DNA of 64,000 nt. Origin: Halobellus sp. Atlit-31R (GTDB taxonomy: Archaea; Halobacteriota; Halobacteria; Halobacteriales; Haloferacaceae). Below are positions 17,522-25,621 of this stretch, one piece after another (position 1 is the stretch's first letter; each line of letters opens with the position of its first letter). The notes under the pieces are model-generated. The model saw only the letters and a list, made by a program, of their open reading frames with translations, was not told where the DNA came from and did no database searches. The stretch covers positions 62,001 through 126,000 of the forward strand of contig QPLR01000005.1 of the NCBI GenBank assembly GCA_003665935.1, in the 5' to 3' direction. The translations under genes were made by a program, and so were the position numbers.

Positions 17522-17585
17522 GATTAACGACCCGTTGAAACATCTCGCTCCGCGTTAATCGGGTTGATTACTATGTGGTTACCAC
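17522..17585 (+). promoter_or_regulatory. Operator-like repeats and promoter of R1
   Basis: Three signals lie before R1. One is an 8-bp inverted repeat, gattaacg (17522-17529) and cgttaatc (17553-17560). The second is the box ttgattactatgt (17564-17576), 35 bp before the ATG and almost the same as the R2 box. The third is a palindrome gtggt-t-accac (17575-17585). The box resembles the GATTAGCTAT motif of the structural units, so autoregulation is plausible. The remaining 17322-17521 shows no gene. Confidence 0.45.
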
Positions 17586-17610
17586 GTAGATGGACAGTTA
17601 GACCTGTCAT

Positions 17611-18147
17611 ATGAGTATCCGATCGACGCACACGGGCCAGGGGCTTTCGGAGACAGACATCCACGATCTTCTCAGGAACGACCGTCGGCGGTACACGATC
17701 AAGTGCCTGCAGGAGCACGGTCGCGAGGTGATGCTCCGGGACCTCGCCGAGGACATCGCCGAGGTCGAGACCGGGGAGTCGCCGCCGCCGCGGAACATCC
17801 GCGATAGCGTCTACATCTCGCTGCACCAGAACCACCTGCCGAAACTCGACGACGCGGGCGTCGTCGACTACGACAAGGACCGAAAGACGATCAGACTGGA
17901 GGAGACCGCCCGCGCGGTAGACGTATATATGGAAGTCGTCACGAAGTACGGCGTCACGTGGGCGACGTACTACCGGGCGCTCGGCACCGCCTCACTCTTC
18001 CTCGTCGTGCTCTCGTTGACGAGCGTCCCGCTCGTCTCCGCGATCGATCCGCTGATCATCGCCAGCGCGTTTCTCGCCGTCATCGCCGGGTCGACGCTGT
18101 ATCAGCTCTGGTCCCGCCGCTGGCTGTATCTCAATCAGCTCTCCTGA
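17611..18147 (+). CDS. R1: membrane-linked winged-helix regulator (DUF7344-like), 178 aa
   Basis: N-terminal winged-helix domain: TDIHDLLRNDRRRYTIKC, LRDLAEDIAEVE, then the recognition-helix and wing region DSVYISLHQNHLPKLDDAGV and YDKDRKTIRL. This matches the haloarchaeal DUF7344 family. The C-terminus has two hydrophobic segments (TASLFLVVLSLTSVPLVS, LIIASAFLAVIAGSTLY), so the DNA-binding part is probably tethered to the membrane facing the cytoplasm. It points away from the I1 operon and converges with Z1. R2 is about 80 percent identical by eye. It is the likely sensor-regulator of the locus (inferred). Confidence 0.85.
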   Translation: MSIRSTHTGQGLSETDIHDLLRNDRRRYTIKCLQEHGREVMLRDLAEDIAEVETGESPPPRNIRDSVYISLHQNHLPKLDDAGVVDYDKDRKTIRLEETARAVDVYMEVVTKYGVTWATYYRALGTASLFLVVLSLTSVPLVSAIDPLIIASAFLAVIAGSTLYQLWSRRWLYLNQLS

Positions 18148-18269
18148 ATCGTCTCGGGGGTGAGTCACCCGCGGTGACCCCGCCGTCGCCGACGCAGCCG
18201 TGCTCGCGTTCGACGGCTCGCCGAGTTACCGTAGGACAGTCCCGCAGTCGACCGTGCGATGCGCTCTCG

Positions 18270-19094
18270 TCAGAGCGCGTCTGGCGACAGTTGTGCCTCG
18301 AAGAGCCGCGTCCCGCAGCCGTCACAGCTCGCGGCGACGACCTCGAACGACCGGCAGCAGGACTCTACCGTCTCCTCGTCGAGCGTGACCGGCCCATCGC
18401 AGGCCGGACACTGATCGAGCCACAGTCGGAGTGCGCCGAGGACCTCCAGCCGCGTCTCGTAGCCGAGTGTCTCCCATACTGTCGAGCGCGCGTGCAGCAC
18501 GGCGTCGGCGGCGACGTCCGCGAGGTAGGCGGACTCTGACTCCCACCTGCCGATGATTGTCGAGCCGGCGACGGCGACGAACGCGCTCGGTCGCTGCTCG
18601 ACCGCGAGGGCGTTCGGATCGACGTCCAGCCCCTCGAACAGCAGCAGTTCCGACACCGACCTGTCATCGGCTGCTTGACAGATCATCTGCGCCTCCCACG
18701 ACGCTTTGAAGTCTGTCGTCAGACAGAGATCCTCGCCGCCGCGACAGCGTTCGAGGGCGTCGACGTCCGCCAGAAACCGCTCGATCTCCGCAGGGTCCTG
18801 TGCGCCCGCACCGAACGGTTTCGGGGCCTCGTGCGCGTCGAACAGTTCCAGCACCGAGTCCGGGAGGTAGCGCTTCGTCAGCGTCGGCGTGCCGGGTACC
18901 AGATACCCCCGGAAGTAGATCGCGGCGACGCCGAGAACGGCCACTGCGATCCCGAGCGAGAGCCGGATCGAGCCGACGCCAACCGCCAGAACGGCGGTGA
19001 TCACGAGGTTGATCACTGTACACGGGAGACACCGGTTGGAACCGGTGTACTCCGGTCGTCTCCACTTGAGAGTGCTCGCTTCGATCGCTAGCAT
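18270..19094 (-). CDS. Z1: membrane protein with C-terminal zinc-cysteine domain, 274 aa
   Basis: The start is the ATG at 19094 (MLAIEASTLKWRRPEYTG; a TTG lies just before it). N-terminal NRCLPCTVINL has a C-x2-C followed by two membrane segments (VITAVLAVGVGSI, LGIAVAVLGVAAIYF) and the conserved line YLVPGTPTLTKRYLPDSVLE. The C-terminus has CPACDGPV, ESCCRSFEV and CDGCGTRLF, a likely zinc-binding pair of knuckles. I do not recognise the family. Z2 is the paralogue at the matching place in copy 2, always convergent with an R gene. It has its own GATTAGCTAT box, so a role in this system is inferred. Confidence 0.8.
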   Translation of the reverse strand: MLAIEASTLKWRRPEYTGSNRCLPCTVINLVITAVLAVGVGSIRLSLGIAVAVLGVAAIYFRGYLVPGTPTLTKRYLPDSVLELFDAHEAPKPFGAGAQDPAEIERFLADVDALERCRGGEDLCLTTDFKASWEAQMICQAADDRSVSELLLFEGLDVDPNALAVEQRPSAFVAVAGSTIIGRWESESAYLADVAADAVLHARSTVWETLGYETRLEVLGALRLWLDQCPACDGPVTLDEETVESCCRSFEVVAASCDGCGTRLFEAQLSPDAL

Positions 19095-19120
19095 CAACTG
19101 TTCGGTGTCCGTATACGATG

Positions 19121-19145
19121 ATAGCTAATCGTCGCTTAAGCGACC
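19121..19145 (-). promoter_or_regulatory. Shared promoter motif upstream of Z1
   Basis: The minus strand reads GGTCGCTTAAGCGACGATTA then GCTAT. It includes a perfect palindrome GTCGCTTAAGCGAC directly next to the CGATTAGCTAT box. It lies in the 71-bp gap between A2 and Z1. Confidence 0.45.
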
Positions 19146-19165
19146 TGAACGGGCTGTTTGGCCGC

Positions 19166-20401
19166 TCACGACGTGAATCGGTAGTGGACCGATCCCGTCG
19201 TGCTGTCCGACTGGATCTCGTTGCCGACGCGGGGGTCGATGCGCCACTCGACGACGAGTGAGAGCGGTTCGGCCGGCCCGAACTCGATCTCTGTCGTCGT
19301 TCCGGCCGCGGCCGCGAGCGAGACGAAGCCGTCCTCGCTGCCCGCGACGTACTCGCGCACCCCCGACTCACGGACGAGGAAGACTCTGACGTCGAGCCTC
19401 TCGGAGAGTTCGCCGTCGGCCGGCGTGTCGTCGACTTCGGATTCGGGCTCCGTGAGGCCGTTCTCGGCGTCGATCGCGGCGCCCACGGTGACGTTGAGGA
19501 CGCGCATCTCCTCTCTCGGTGGCTCGAGGACCGCCGACGACGTACCGGTGCTGCCGGGGACGACGTCGTCGGCCCCGAACAACACTGTCGCGGTCTGACT
19601 CGAGTTCTCGGAGTCGCTCGCGCTGCTCGTCGACCCCGACAGCGTGCCGCCGTCCGAGGGTCCACCGGTTCCACCGGCCGCGCCGACGATCTGGTCGGTC
19701 GCCCCGGTGCTGGTCCTCGCGCGGTTGAGGCTGTCAGGGGCGTCGGCGGGGCTGTCGCTACCGCCGGTGTCGCCCCCGCCGGTCGCTGCCGGCTCGGTGT
19801 CGGCCGTGCCCAGCGAGACGACCGATCCCGCCGGCCGGTCGACGGCGAACGCGTAGCCGTCGACGTCGGTCACCGCTGCGACCTCCTGTCCGTCGACGAA
19901 CAACCGAGCCGTGACCGCGACCGCGCCACGGCGGACCGCCACCGTGCCGGGCGTCTGGACGTCGAAGCCGTCGGACTGTGCGGCGTCGAGATAGGTGGTG
20001 TTCGCCCCGCCGACCTGCGTCGCGAGGTCGAACGGACCCGGCGGAACCGACGTCGCCGTCGCGGTAGCAGTGACAGCCCACGATCCGTCCGGAAGGCGCG
20101 TCTGCACGACGAACTCGACGCGGTCGGTCGTCTCCACGACGGTCAGCGTGCCGCCGAGGCTCCCGGCGACGACACCGGCGTCGCCGGCGCTGTTCCGGAC
20201 GTTCGCTGGATCGCCCGCGACGACGTCGATCGTCGCTTCCGACGCGCTCCCGCCGTCCGACTCGACCGAGGCCGCTCCCAGTGTGAACGCCGATCCGTCC
20301 GCGAGCGCACCGACGCCCGCGCCGGTGAGCGCGACCGCGACCACCACGCCGACGAGAAGTCGCTTCCGCGAGCGGGCCGCCGTCGCGCTCGATGCGCCCA
20401 T
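19166..20401 (-). CDS. A2: secreted TasA/camelysin-like protein, 411 aa
   Basis: Paralogue of A1 and last gene of D2-C2-B2-A2. The ATG at 20401 overlaps the B2 stop by one base (TGATG). Hydrophobic signal or anchor LLVGVVVAVALTGAGVGALA; first domain with VEFVVQTRLPDGSW and YLDAAQSDGFDVQTPGTVAV; Ser/Gly/Thr linker; C-terminal domain with ENGLTEPESEVDDTP, VVEWRIDPRVGNEIQSDST. The phrase DAxQSDGFDVxTPGT is shared with A1 and marks a second conserved domain of unknown function. Confidence 0.8.
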   Translation of the reverse strand: MGASSATAARSRKRLLVGVVVAVALTGAGVGALADGSAFTLGAASVESDGGSASEATIDVVAGDPANVRNSAGDAGVVAGSLGGTLTVVETTDRVEFVVQTRLPDGSWAVTATATATSVPPGPFDLATQVGGANTTYLDAAQSDGFDVQTPGTVAVRRGAVAVTARLFVDGQEVAAVTDVDGYAFAVDRPAGSVVSLGTADTEPAATGGGDTGGSDSPADAPDSLNRARTSTGATDQIVGAAGGTGGPSDGGTLSGSTSSASDSENSSQTATVLFGADDVVPGSTGTSSAVLEPPREEMRVLNVTVGAAIDAENGLTEPESEVDDTPADGELSERLDVRVFLVRESGVREYVAGSEDGFVSLAAAAGTTTEIEFGPAEPLSLVVEWRIDPRVGNEIQSDSTTGSVHYRFTS

Positions 20402-21900
20402 CACTCTCCGCCCGCCTCCGGGGCGGGCGCTGCGCCGTTCGTGGTCGAGCTCCCGGTCGCCGTCTGTTCGGCGTCGCTATCGCCTCTTTGCGTCGTGATC
20501 TCGCCGTCGCCGGCGTCGTTGGTGTCGCTGGTGTCGCTGCTGGTGTCGCTATCGTCCCTATCGCCGCTGGCGTCGCTATCGCTGCTGGTGTCGCTGTCGC
20601 CTCCTTGCATCGTGGTCCCGCTGTTGCTGTCGTCGCTTTCGTCGTTGGCGTCGCTTTCGTCGTTGGCTTCGCTTTCGTCGTTGGCGTCGCTGGTGTCGCT
20701 AGCGTCTCCTGCCTTCGCGTGCGCGTCACTGTCGCTCGCTGTACCGCTGTGGTCTGCATCCGCACCACTGTCGGTGTCTCCGCCGTCGCCACCGCTGTCG
20801 GTGCCACCGGACGCGTCCGACGTATCCCCTGCAGCGTCTGTCCCGTCCGTCTGTCCCTCGTCGGTCGACGAAGCAGCGGGGTCAGCGTCAGGTTCGCCCG
20901 CCGATTCCGGGTCGCGCTGTGGGTCGGCTGCGTTCTCCGAACCGGCCGCTCCGCTACTGTCGTCGACAAGCTCCACTTCAGCATCGTCACTTGCGACCGC
21001 GTCGCCGTCCTCACTGCTCGATCCGTCGACGACCGCCTCGTCGTCGCCGCTCGCTTCGCCGGTCTCGCCCGTTGGCGATGTCGACGACTCGGGGTTGTTC
21101 CCAACCGTGGCGGGCTCGCCGCCCACATCCGCACCGTCGGCGGCGTTCTCCGTCTCCCCGCCCTCGCCACCGGCCGCAGACGCCGCGTCGACCGTCGATT
21201 CGTTCGTGGAGCCGCTCTGCGTCCCGTTTCCGGACGCTTCCGAACCGCCCTGGGCGGTCTCGTTGCCGGCGACTGCCGGGCCGTCGGTGGCGGTCTCGTT
21301 GCCGACCTCCCCGTCGTCTCCGCGGGCGGTTTCGTCGCTGATATCCGTCGCGTGAGCGGACCTCTCGACGGAGCCGTCCGTCCCGTCCGTTCCGCTTCCA
21401 GAGGCGCTCGCTGCGCTCTGAACACCCGTCACCGACTCGTTCGGAACGAACAGCCCGAAGGGGCTGAAATCGTCCGCGACGGCCGTCAGCTCGTACCAGC
21501 CGCGCTGCTCGCGCACGACGGTCGTCTCGAAGTAGCTCCAGCCGTCCGGACCTGCGTGGCCGATGACGACGTCGTCGACGTCCGTGCCCACGCGATCGAG
21601 CCACGACTCGGAGACCCAGATCGACAGCCGTGCGCAACCGTCGCCCGCGACGTCGAAGCGCTCTTCGAGGCGCAGCGTCGCGTCGTCGTGCTCGGTCACC
21701 GCGACGGTGCAGGTCGCCATCGGGTCGACGCGGAACTGCGAGACGCCGCCGCGGTCCTCGACAGTCAGTCCGACGTCGACCGCCTCGTGATCGGACAACA
21801 GCGCGGTCGTCGCGCTGCCGGACAGAGAGGCGACGAGGGTGAGCGCGAGCGCGAGGGCGAGCAGTCGCCTTCCGCCGCTCCGCCGACTTTCGAACGTCAT
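20401..21900 (-). CDS. B2: secreted acidic Ser/Asp-rich repeat protein, 499 aa
   Basis: Start MTFESRRSGGRRLLALALAL at 21900; earlier in-frame codons overlap the C2 repeat region. The signal ends TTALLSDHE, as in B1. The N-terminal domain is shared with B1: GCARLSIWVSESWL, DVVIGHAGPDGW, FSPFGLFVPNES. About 330 residues of Ser, Asp, Glu, Gly and Thr follow, including SD-type and ANDESD repeats. It is longer than B1. No transmembrane anchor or sorting signal is seen at the end. A stalk or calcium/salt-binding surface role is inferred from composition. Confidence 0.8.
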   Translation of the reverse strand: MTFESRRSGGRRLLALALALTLVASLSGSATTALLSDHEAVDVGLTVEDRGGVSQFRVDPMATCTVAVTEHDDATLRLEERFDVAGDGCARLSIWVSESWLDRVGTDVDDVVIGHAGPDGWSYFETTVVREQRGWYELTAVADDFSPFGLFVPNESVTGVQSAASASGSGTDGTDGSVERSAHATDISDETARGDDGEVGNETATDGPAVAGNETAQGGSEASGNGTQSGSTNESTVDAASAAGGEGGETENAADGADVGGEPATVGNNPESSTSPTGETGEASGDDEAVVDGSSSEDGDAVASDDAEVELVDDSSGAAGSENAADPQRDPESAGEPDADPAASSTDEGQTDGTDAAGDTSDASGGTDSGGDGGDTDSGADADHSGTASDSDAHAKAGDASDTSDANDESEANDESDANDESDDSNSGTTMQGGDSDTSSDSDASGDRDDSDTSSDTSDTNDAGDGEITTQRGDSDAEQTATGSSTTNGAAPAPEAGGE

Positions 21901-21928
21901 CGTCGCTCCTCTACTGTCGTCTGGTCGC

Positions 21929-23383
21929 TCATCGAAGATCACTCCGCTCGGGGCGGTTCTGTCCGGGTGCGTTGCCGGAGTTGCCGGGCGCACTGCCGGA
22001 GTTACCGGGCGCACTGCCGGAGTTGCCGGGCGCACTGCCGGAGTTGCCGGGCGCACTGCCGGAGTTACCGGGCGCACTGCCGGAGTTGCCGGCGCTGTTC
22101 TCGGACTCGCCCGGCGTCTCGGTTCCCTTCCGGCCAACTCCGCCGTTTCCGGTTCCGTCCGACTCTCCTCGTTGCTCGCCGTCGACGTCCTTCGACTGCT
22201 CGCCCTCGCCCTCGCGCCCGTCGACTGCCGGAGGCCGGCTGTGCACCCCGTCGTCGTCGAACTTGATCGAGTACGCGCCGGGACAGGGGACGCCGTTGCT
22301 GCGCGGCGGGTCGCCGCTGCCCGGATACTCGTTACGGCGCTGCGCGTAGGTCGCCTCCAGGGTGAGATCGGAGTTCGCGCCGCCTCTGGTGACGCTGAAC
22401 GGCGTCGGTTCGCCGTCGTAGACGAAGACGTCCAGACTCGTCGCGTACTTGAGCAGGACGCGGTCGACGTGGTCCGGGATCGCCGTCACGTCGAGCGTCA
22501 CGGACTCGCCGGTGTCGCCGCACGGCCGCAGCGTGAACTCGACGTCGTCGCCGTCGACCGCCTGCTCGCCGCAGAACGCCACGTAGCTGATCGCTCGCTC
22601 GCAGTCGCCGTGCTGGGTCCACTCACACGGATCACACGCCGGCAGGCCGAGGTCGAACGCGCGCGGGTCGCCGAGATGTCGCCGCTGCACCGCCCGGAAC
22701 TCGAAGCCGAACGCGACGTCGGTGTCCGCGACCGGTTCCGTCAGCGTCCACGTGAACGAGACCGTCCACGTCTCGTCACCCCCGGAGAGTGCGTGCGTCG
22801 AGAGCAACGACCCAGAGCTGTACGTCTCGCGAAACGCACCGAGCGTCCCGTCGAAGAGCGTTCGCGTCCCCGTTTTGGGTGTCGTGAGTTCGAGCGACAC
22901 GTCGAGGCTCGACTCGACCGGCTCGCACGTCGGGCAGGGGGCGACGAGCCAAACGTACGCGGGGTTGTCAGCGACCGACAGCTCGAACACCGCGGTCTCG
23001 GGCTCGTTGATCGCGACTGATCCGGTGTAGGACCCGTTCTGCCACGCCGCCGGCGAGCGGACGCCGACGTCGAGATCGAGGGTGCCGGCCGTGAGCCGCG
23101 CGTCCACCGCTTCGGCGTCAGTGAACATCGCAGCAACGCCACTGCCCGATCCGGCCGCAGCCCCGGTCGCGGCGACCGCATACAGGAGTTGGCGACGCGA
23201 GATCCCGACGCCCAACCGGTCGCGGCGGGCCCGCTCGTCGGTGCCGCGCTCGGGCGGCCGTCCGCTGGCCGCAGCTCGCGTCTCCCGTTGCTCAGAGCGC
23301 GCCTGCTCGCTCGCGTCCGAAGTCACGTCCGGCTCTGGGTCGGGCCGGTCCGCCTTCGACGCGCCGTCCGGGAGGTCAGGCAT
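21929..23383 (-). CDS. C2: Tat/SipW-type secreted protein with GNSGSAP repeats, 484 aa
   Basis: Start MPDLPDGASKADRPDPEP at 23383, overlapping D2 by 8 bp exactly as C1 overlaps D1. A charged N-terminal extension of about 60 residues precedes the signal (GISRRQLLYAVAATGAAAGS, AAMFTDAEA), which C1 lacks. The body parallels C1: VADNPAYVWLVAPCPTCEP, WTVSFTWTL, RHLGDPRAFDLGLPACDPC, VLLKYATSLDVFVYDGEPTP. The C-terminal tail is Gly/Asn/Ser-rich with seven-residue repeats. The 28 bp to B2 and tight spacing place it in the D2 operon. Confidence 0.85.
   Translation of the reverse strand: MPDLPDGASKADRPDPEPDVTSDASEQARSEQRETRAAASGRPPERGTDERARRDRLGVGISRRQLLYAVAATGAAAGSGSGVAAMFTDAEAVDARLTAGTLDLDVGVRSPAAWQNGSYTGSVAINEPETAVFELSVADNPAYVWLVAPCPTCEPVESSLDVSLELTTPKTGTRTLFDGTLGAFRETYSSGSLLSTHALSGGDETWTVSFTWTLTEPVADTDVAFGFEFRAVQRRHLGDPRAFDLGLPACDPCEWTQHGDCERAISYVAFCGEQAVDGDDVEFTLRPCGDTGESVTLDVTAIPDHVDRVLLKYATSLDVFVYDGEPTPFSVTRGGANSDLTLEATYAQRRNEYPGSGDPPRSNGVPCPGAYSIKFDDDGVHSRPPAVDGREGEGEQSKDVDGEQRGESDGTGNGGVGRKGTETPGESENSAGNSGSAPGNSGSAPGNSGSAPGNSGSAPGNSGSAPGNSGNAPGQNRPERSDLR
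21977..22095 (-). repeat. 21-bp tandem repeats in C2 (GNSGSAP unit)
   Basis: Five to six near-perfect 21-bp units (gagttgccgggcgcactgcc plus g) encode APGNSGS in phase. Only an occasional g-to-a change (gttacc for gttgcc) breaks identity, so the array looks recently expanded. It encodes a flexible tail and is not a CRISPR: there are no unique spacers. Confidence 0.9.
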
Positions 23384-24533
23384 CGCCGGGCTCCTCCCCG
23401 CCGGCGACGTCGCTCCCGCCGTCCGCCGCCGTCGACCGCGTCGGGACGGCGTCGTCGTCGCGCTTGGCCAGCTCCGGCTGCTCGAACTCCGGTTCGCTCT
23501 CGGTGCCGGCCGTCGCGACGCGCCGGTCGGCATCGTCGCTCCCCGCCTCGCCGTCGTCCTCGCGGTCTGACTCGTCGACCGCGTCCGCTCGCACGTCGTC
23601 GCTGTCGCTACCGCGCATCCCCAGGTACAGGCCGCCGACGAACAGGAGGCCGATCCCCGTCGCGACCGCGACCGCGATGGTCCACGCCGCGACGGTCGTG
23701 TACGCGACGTAGGCGCTGTACGGAAGGTAGAAGGCGAACACGAGCCCGAGGAGCTGCACGCTCGACCGGGTCAGCGTGAACGACGCGGCTGCCGGCGCGC
23801 TCGCTACCTCGCCCGCCGGCTTCGTTGCCGCCTCGCCGGACTCCGCTGTCGACGCTGCCGCCTCGGAACCGATCGGCTCTGCGCCGTCCACCCCCGCAGC
23901 GTCGTTCGCAGCTTCGGCGTCAACGGCGGCGGTAACGGCGTCAACGGCGGCGGCGTCGTCCACGACGCCCTCGCGATCGGATTCGGTCCGATCGACAGAG
24001 TCGTGTTGATCGACTGAATCACTCCTGTCGACCGATCCGGCGAGGCTCCAGACCTCGGAGACGACGAACGCCGCCAGCGGGCCGGCGACGACGACGACGA
24101 ACCCGAGCGGCGTGTTGATGAACCGCACGGCGTACCCCAAAAGCGGGAGCGTCACGAACACCTCGCCGAGCACCCGTTCGTGCGGGACGGTCCCGCTGTC
24201 GGGATCCTCGTTGGCGTCGCCTTTCGTCACGTAGGCGACGGTGCCCTCGCGCTCGATGACGTCGGTCACGCGGTGGGTCGTCGGCGTCTGGCTGTCCGTC
24301 CGGAAGGTGATGACGTCCCGGGCCTCGATCTCGCCGGGTGCCGCCTCGCGGACGATGATGGCGTCGCCGGGGCTCAGCTCCGGTTCCATACTGCCGGAGA
24401 GGACGACGAAGCCGTAGTCCGCGCCGACGATCTGCGGGAAGCCGTAGACGACGAACGGCGCGACGACCCCGATCAGGAGCAGCACGCCGACGACGTTCAC
24501 GACTGTCCGCGCAGTACTGCGCTCAGCCGTCAT
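23376..24533 (-). CDS. D2: SipW-type signal peptidase I with C-terminal membrane extension, 385 aa
   Basis: Paralogue of D1. Catalytic Ser48 in LSGSMEPELSPGD, His87 in TPTTHRVTD and Asp106 in VTKGDANEDPDSG. Membrane segment VVGVLLLIGVVAPFVVYG before the active site and another around 130-160. An Asp/Ala-rich linker follows, then two more segments (LLGLVFAFYLPYSAYVAY, AVATGIGLLFVGGLYLG) and an acidic tail. Two signal peptidases of this build, one per cassette, suggest each copy brings its own processing enzyme. First gene of D2-C2-B2-A2. Confidence 0.93.
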   Translation of the reverse strand: MTAERSTARTVVNVVGVLLLIGVVAPFVVYGFPQIVGADYGFVVLSGSMEPELSPGDAIIVREAAPGEIEARDVITFRTDSQTPTTHRVTDVIEREGTVAYVTKGDANEDPDSGTVPHERVLGEVFVTLPLLGYAVRFINTPLGFVVVVAGPLAAFVVSEVWSLAGSVDRSDSVDQHDSVDRTESDREGVVDDAAAVDAVTAAVDAEAANDAAGVDGAEPIGSEAAASTAESGEAATKPAGEVASAPAAASFTLTRSSVQLLGLVFAFYLPYSAYVAYTTVAAWTIAVAVATGIGLLFVGGLYLGMRGSDSDDVRADAVDESDREDDGEAGSDDADRRVATAGTESEPEFEQPELAKRDDDAVPTRSTAADGGSDVAGGEEPGDA

Positions 24534-24600
24534 CGGCGCAGCCCTCCAGCCCCACTGCCGAGGAGATCGTCTTCACAGAGTGAGTGATGGGTGGTAGCGG

Positions 24601-24625
24601 GCATAGCTATCGACGCGTTAGGAGG
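24601..24625 (-). promoter_or_regulatory. Shared locus promoter motif upstream of D2
   Basis: The minus strand reads CCTCCTAACGCGTCGATAGC then TATGC, about 70 bp before the D2 start. It matches the D1 motif in CTAA-C-G-TCGATAGCTA. The rest of the 217-bp gap to E2 carries no supported gene. Confidence 0.5.
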
Positions 24626-24750
24626 TCCTGCCGCGGCGGCATCGTCGTCTTGAACGGTCGGAGCGATCGGCTGGCGGCCGTCACGAGGGGCGGTACCGGC
24701 GCGTAACGAGCCGTTAAGCGGGTCGAAACGGCCGTTCGGCTGAGACACCG

Positions 24751-25500
24751 TCATTCTGCGCACCCCCGAGTCGCGAAGCCGACAGCGAACCGTGCGCTAT
24801 CGCCCTGGACGGCGTTGCCCACGTCTCCGGGGACGGCCCAGCGGAACGAGACGTACACCTCGTCGCCGATCGAGAGGCAGGTCTCGCCGTCGCGGGTGAG
24901 CCGATAGCCGCCGCCGGTGACCGTCGGGTCCTCCGCGACTGTCGCTAGCGTTCCCGACGCGATCACCTCGTCGCCGTCGGTCACGAAGGGGATGTCCTCG
25001 ATGCCGCCGTTGCCGGTCCCGAGCCCCATATCCGTCCAGATCTCGACTGTCGCGACGTCCTGCAGTTCGCCGACGTCCGGCGTCGAGTCCGTCTCCCGCT
25101 CGGGTTCCGTGAGCCCGTTCTCTGCGGTCGCTATCAGCGCGAAGTACAGCGAGAGTTCGGCCGACTGGACCGCCGTCTCCCCGCCGTCGACGAGCGTCGC
25201 CCGAAGCGTGACGGCCCCGGTGTCGCCGGGGAGCACCGCCTCGTCGACGATCAGGCCGACGTCGCCGGTCCGGTCCGTCGAGACGGTCGTCAGGTCGGTG
25301 TCGGCCGTGACCGCGCCGTTGACGGTCTCCCGCCAGTCGAGGGCGATCGCTGGCAGCGCTTCGCCCGGTTGGATCTGCGCCGCCTGGGTCAGTTCGACCG
25401 GCGCGAGTCCGGTGGCCGCCCTCGCCGGCCCGGCACCGACCGCCACGAGTGTGGTGCCGGCGGCCGCAGCGAGGATCTGTCGTCGTGTGAGTGTGTACAT
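24751..25500 (-). CDS. E2: Tat-exported TasA/camelysin-like minimal subunit, 249 aa
   Basis: Starts MYTLTRRQILAAAAGTTLVA; twin-arginine-like signal ending GPARAA. Closely parallels E1: LDWRETVNGAVTADTDLTTV, TGDVGLIVDEAVLPGDTGAV, ENGLTEPERETDSTPDVGEL, IPFVTDGDEVIASGTLA, WAVPGDVGNAVQGDSARFAV. It lies 121 bp after H2, with no T-arm-like leader, as for E1. The strong conservation between copies suggests this is a structural subunit that tolerates little change. Confidence 0.85.
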   Translation of the reverse strand: MYTLTRRQILAAAAGTTLVAVGAGPARAATGLAPVELTQAAQIQPGEALPAIALDWRETVNGAVTADTDLTTVSTDRTGDVGLIVDEAVLPGDTGAVTLRATLVDGGETAVQSAELSLYFALIATAENGLTEPERETDSTPDVGELQDVATVEIWTDMGLGTGNGGIEDIPFVTDGDEVIASGTLATVAEDPTVTGGGYRLTRDGETCLSIGDEVYVSFRWAVPGDVGNAVQGDSARFAVGFATRGCAE

Positions 25501-25621
25501 TTCCTGTGGTATCGAAATTCGTGCGGAGGTTCAGTCCGGACTGCTCGCGTGCTGCACAGCGGGCAAAGGAACGCGCTTCAGTCCGTGGGGCTACGAAACT
25601 GTGGCCCGCGTGGCCGGCGAC

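Noticed and set aside
21977-22095. 21-bp repeats as a CRISPR array
   Set aside because: Units are contiguous with no spacers and encode an in-phase heptapeptide in C2.
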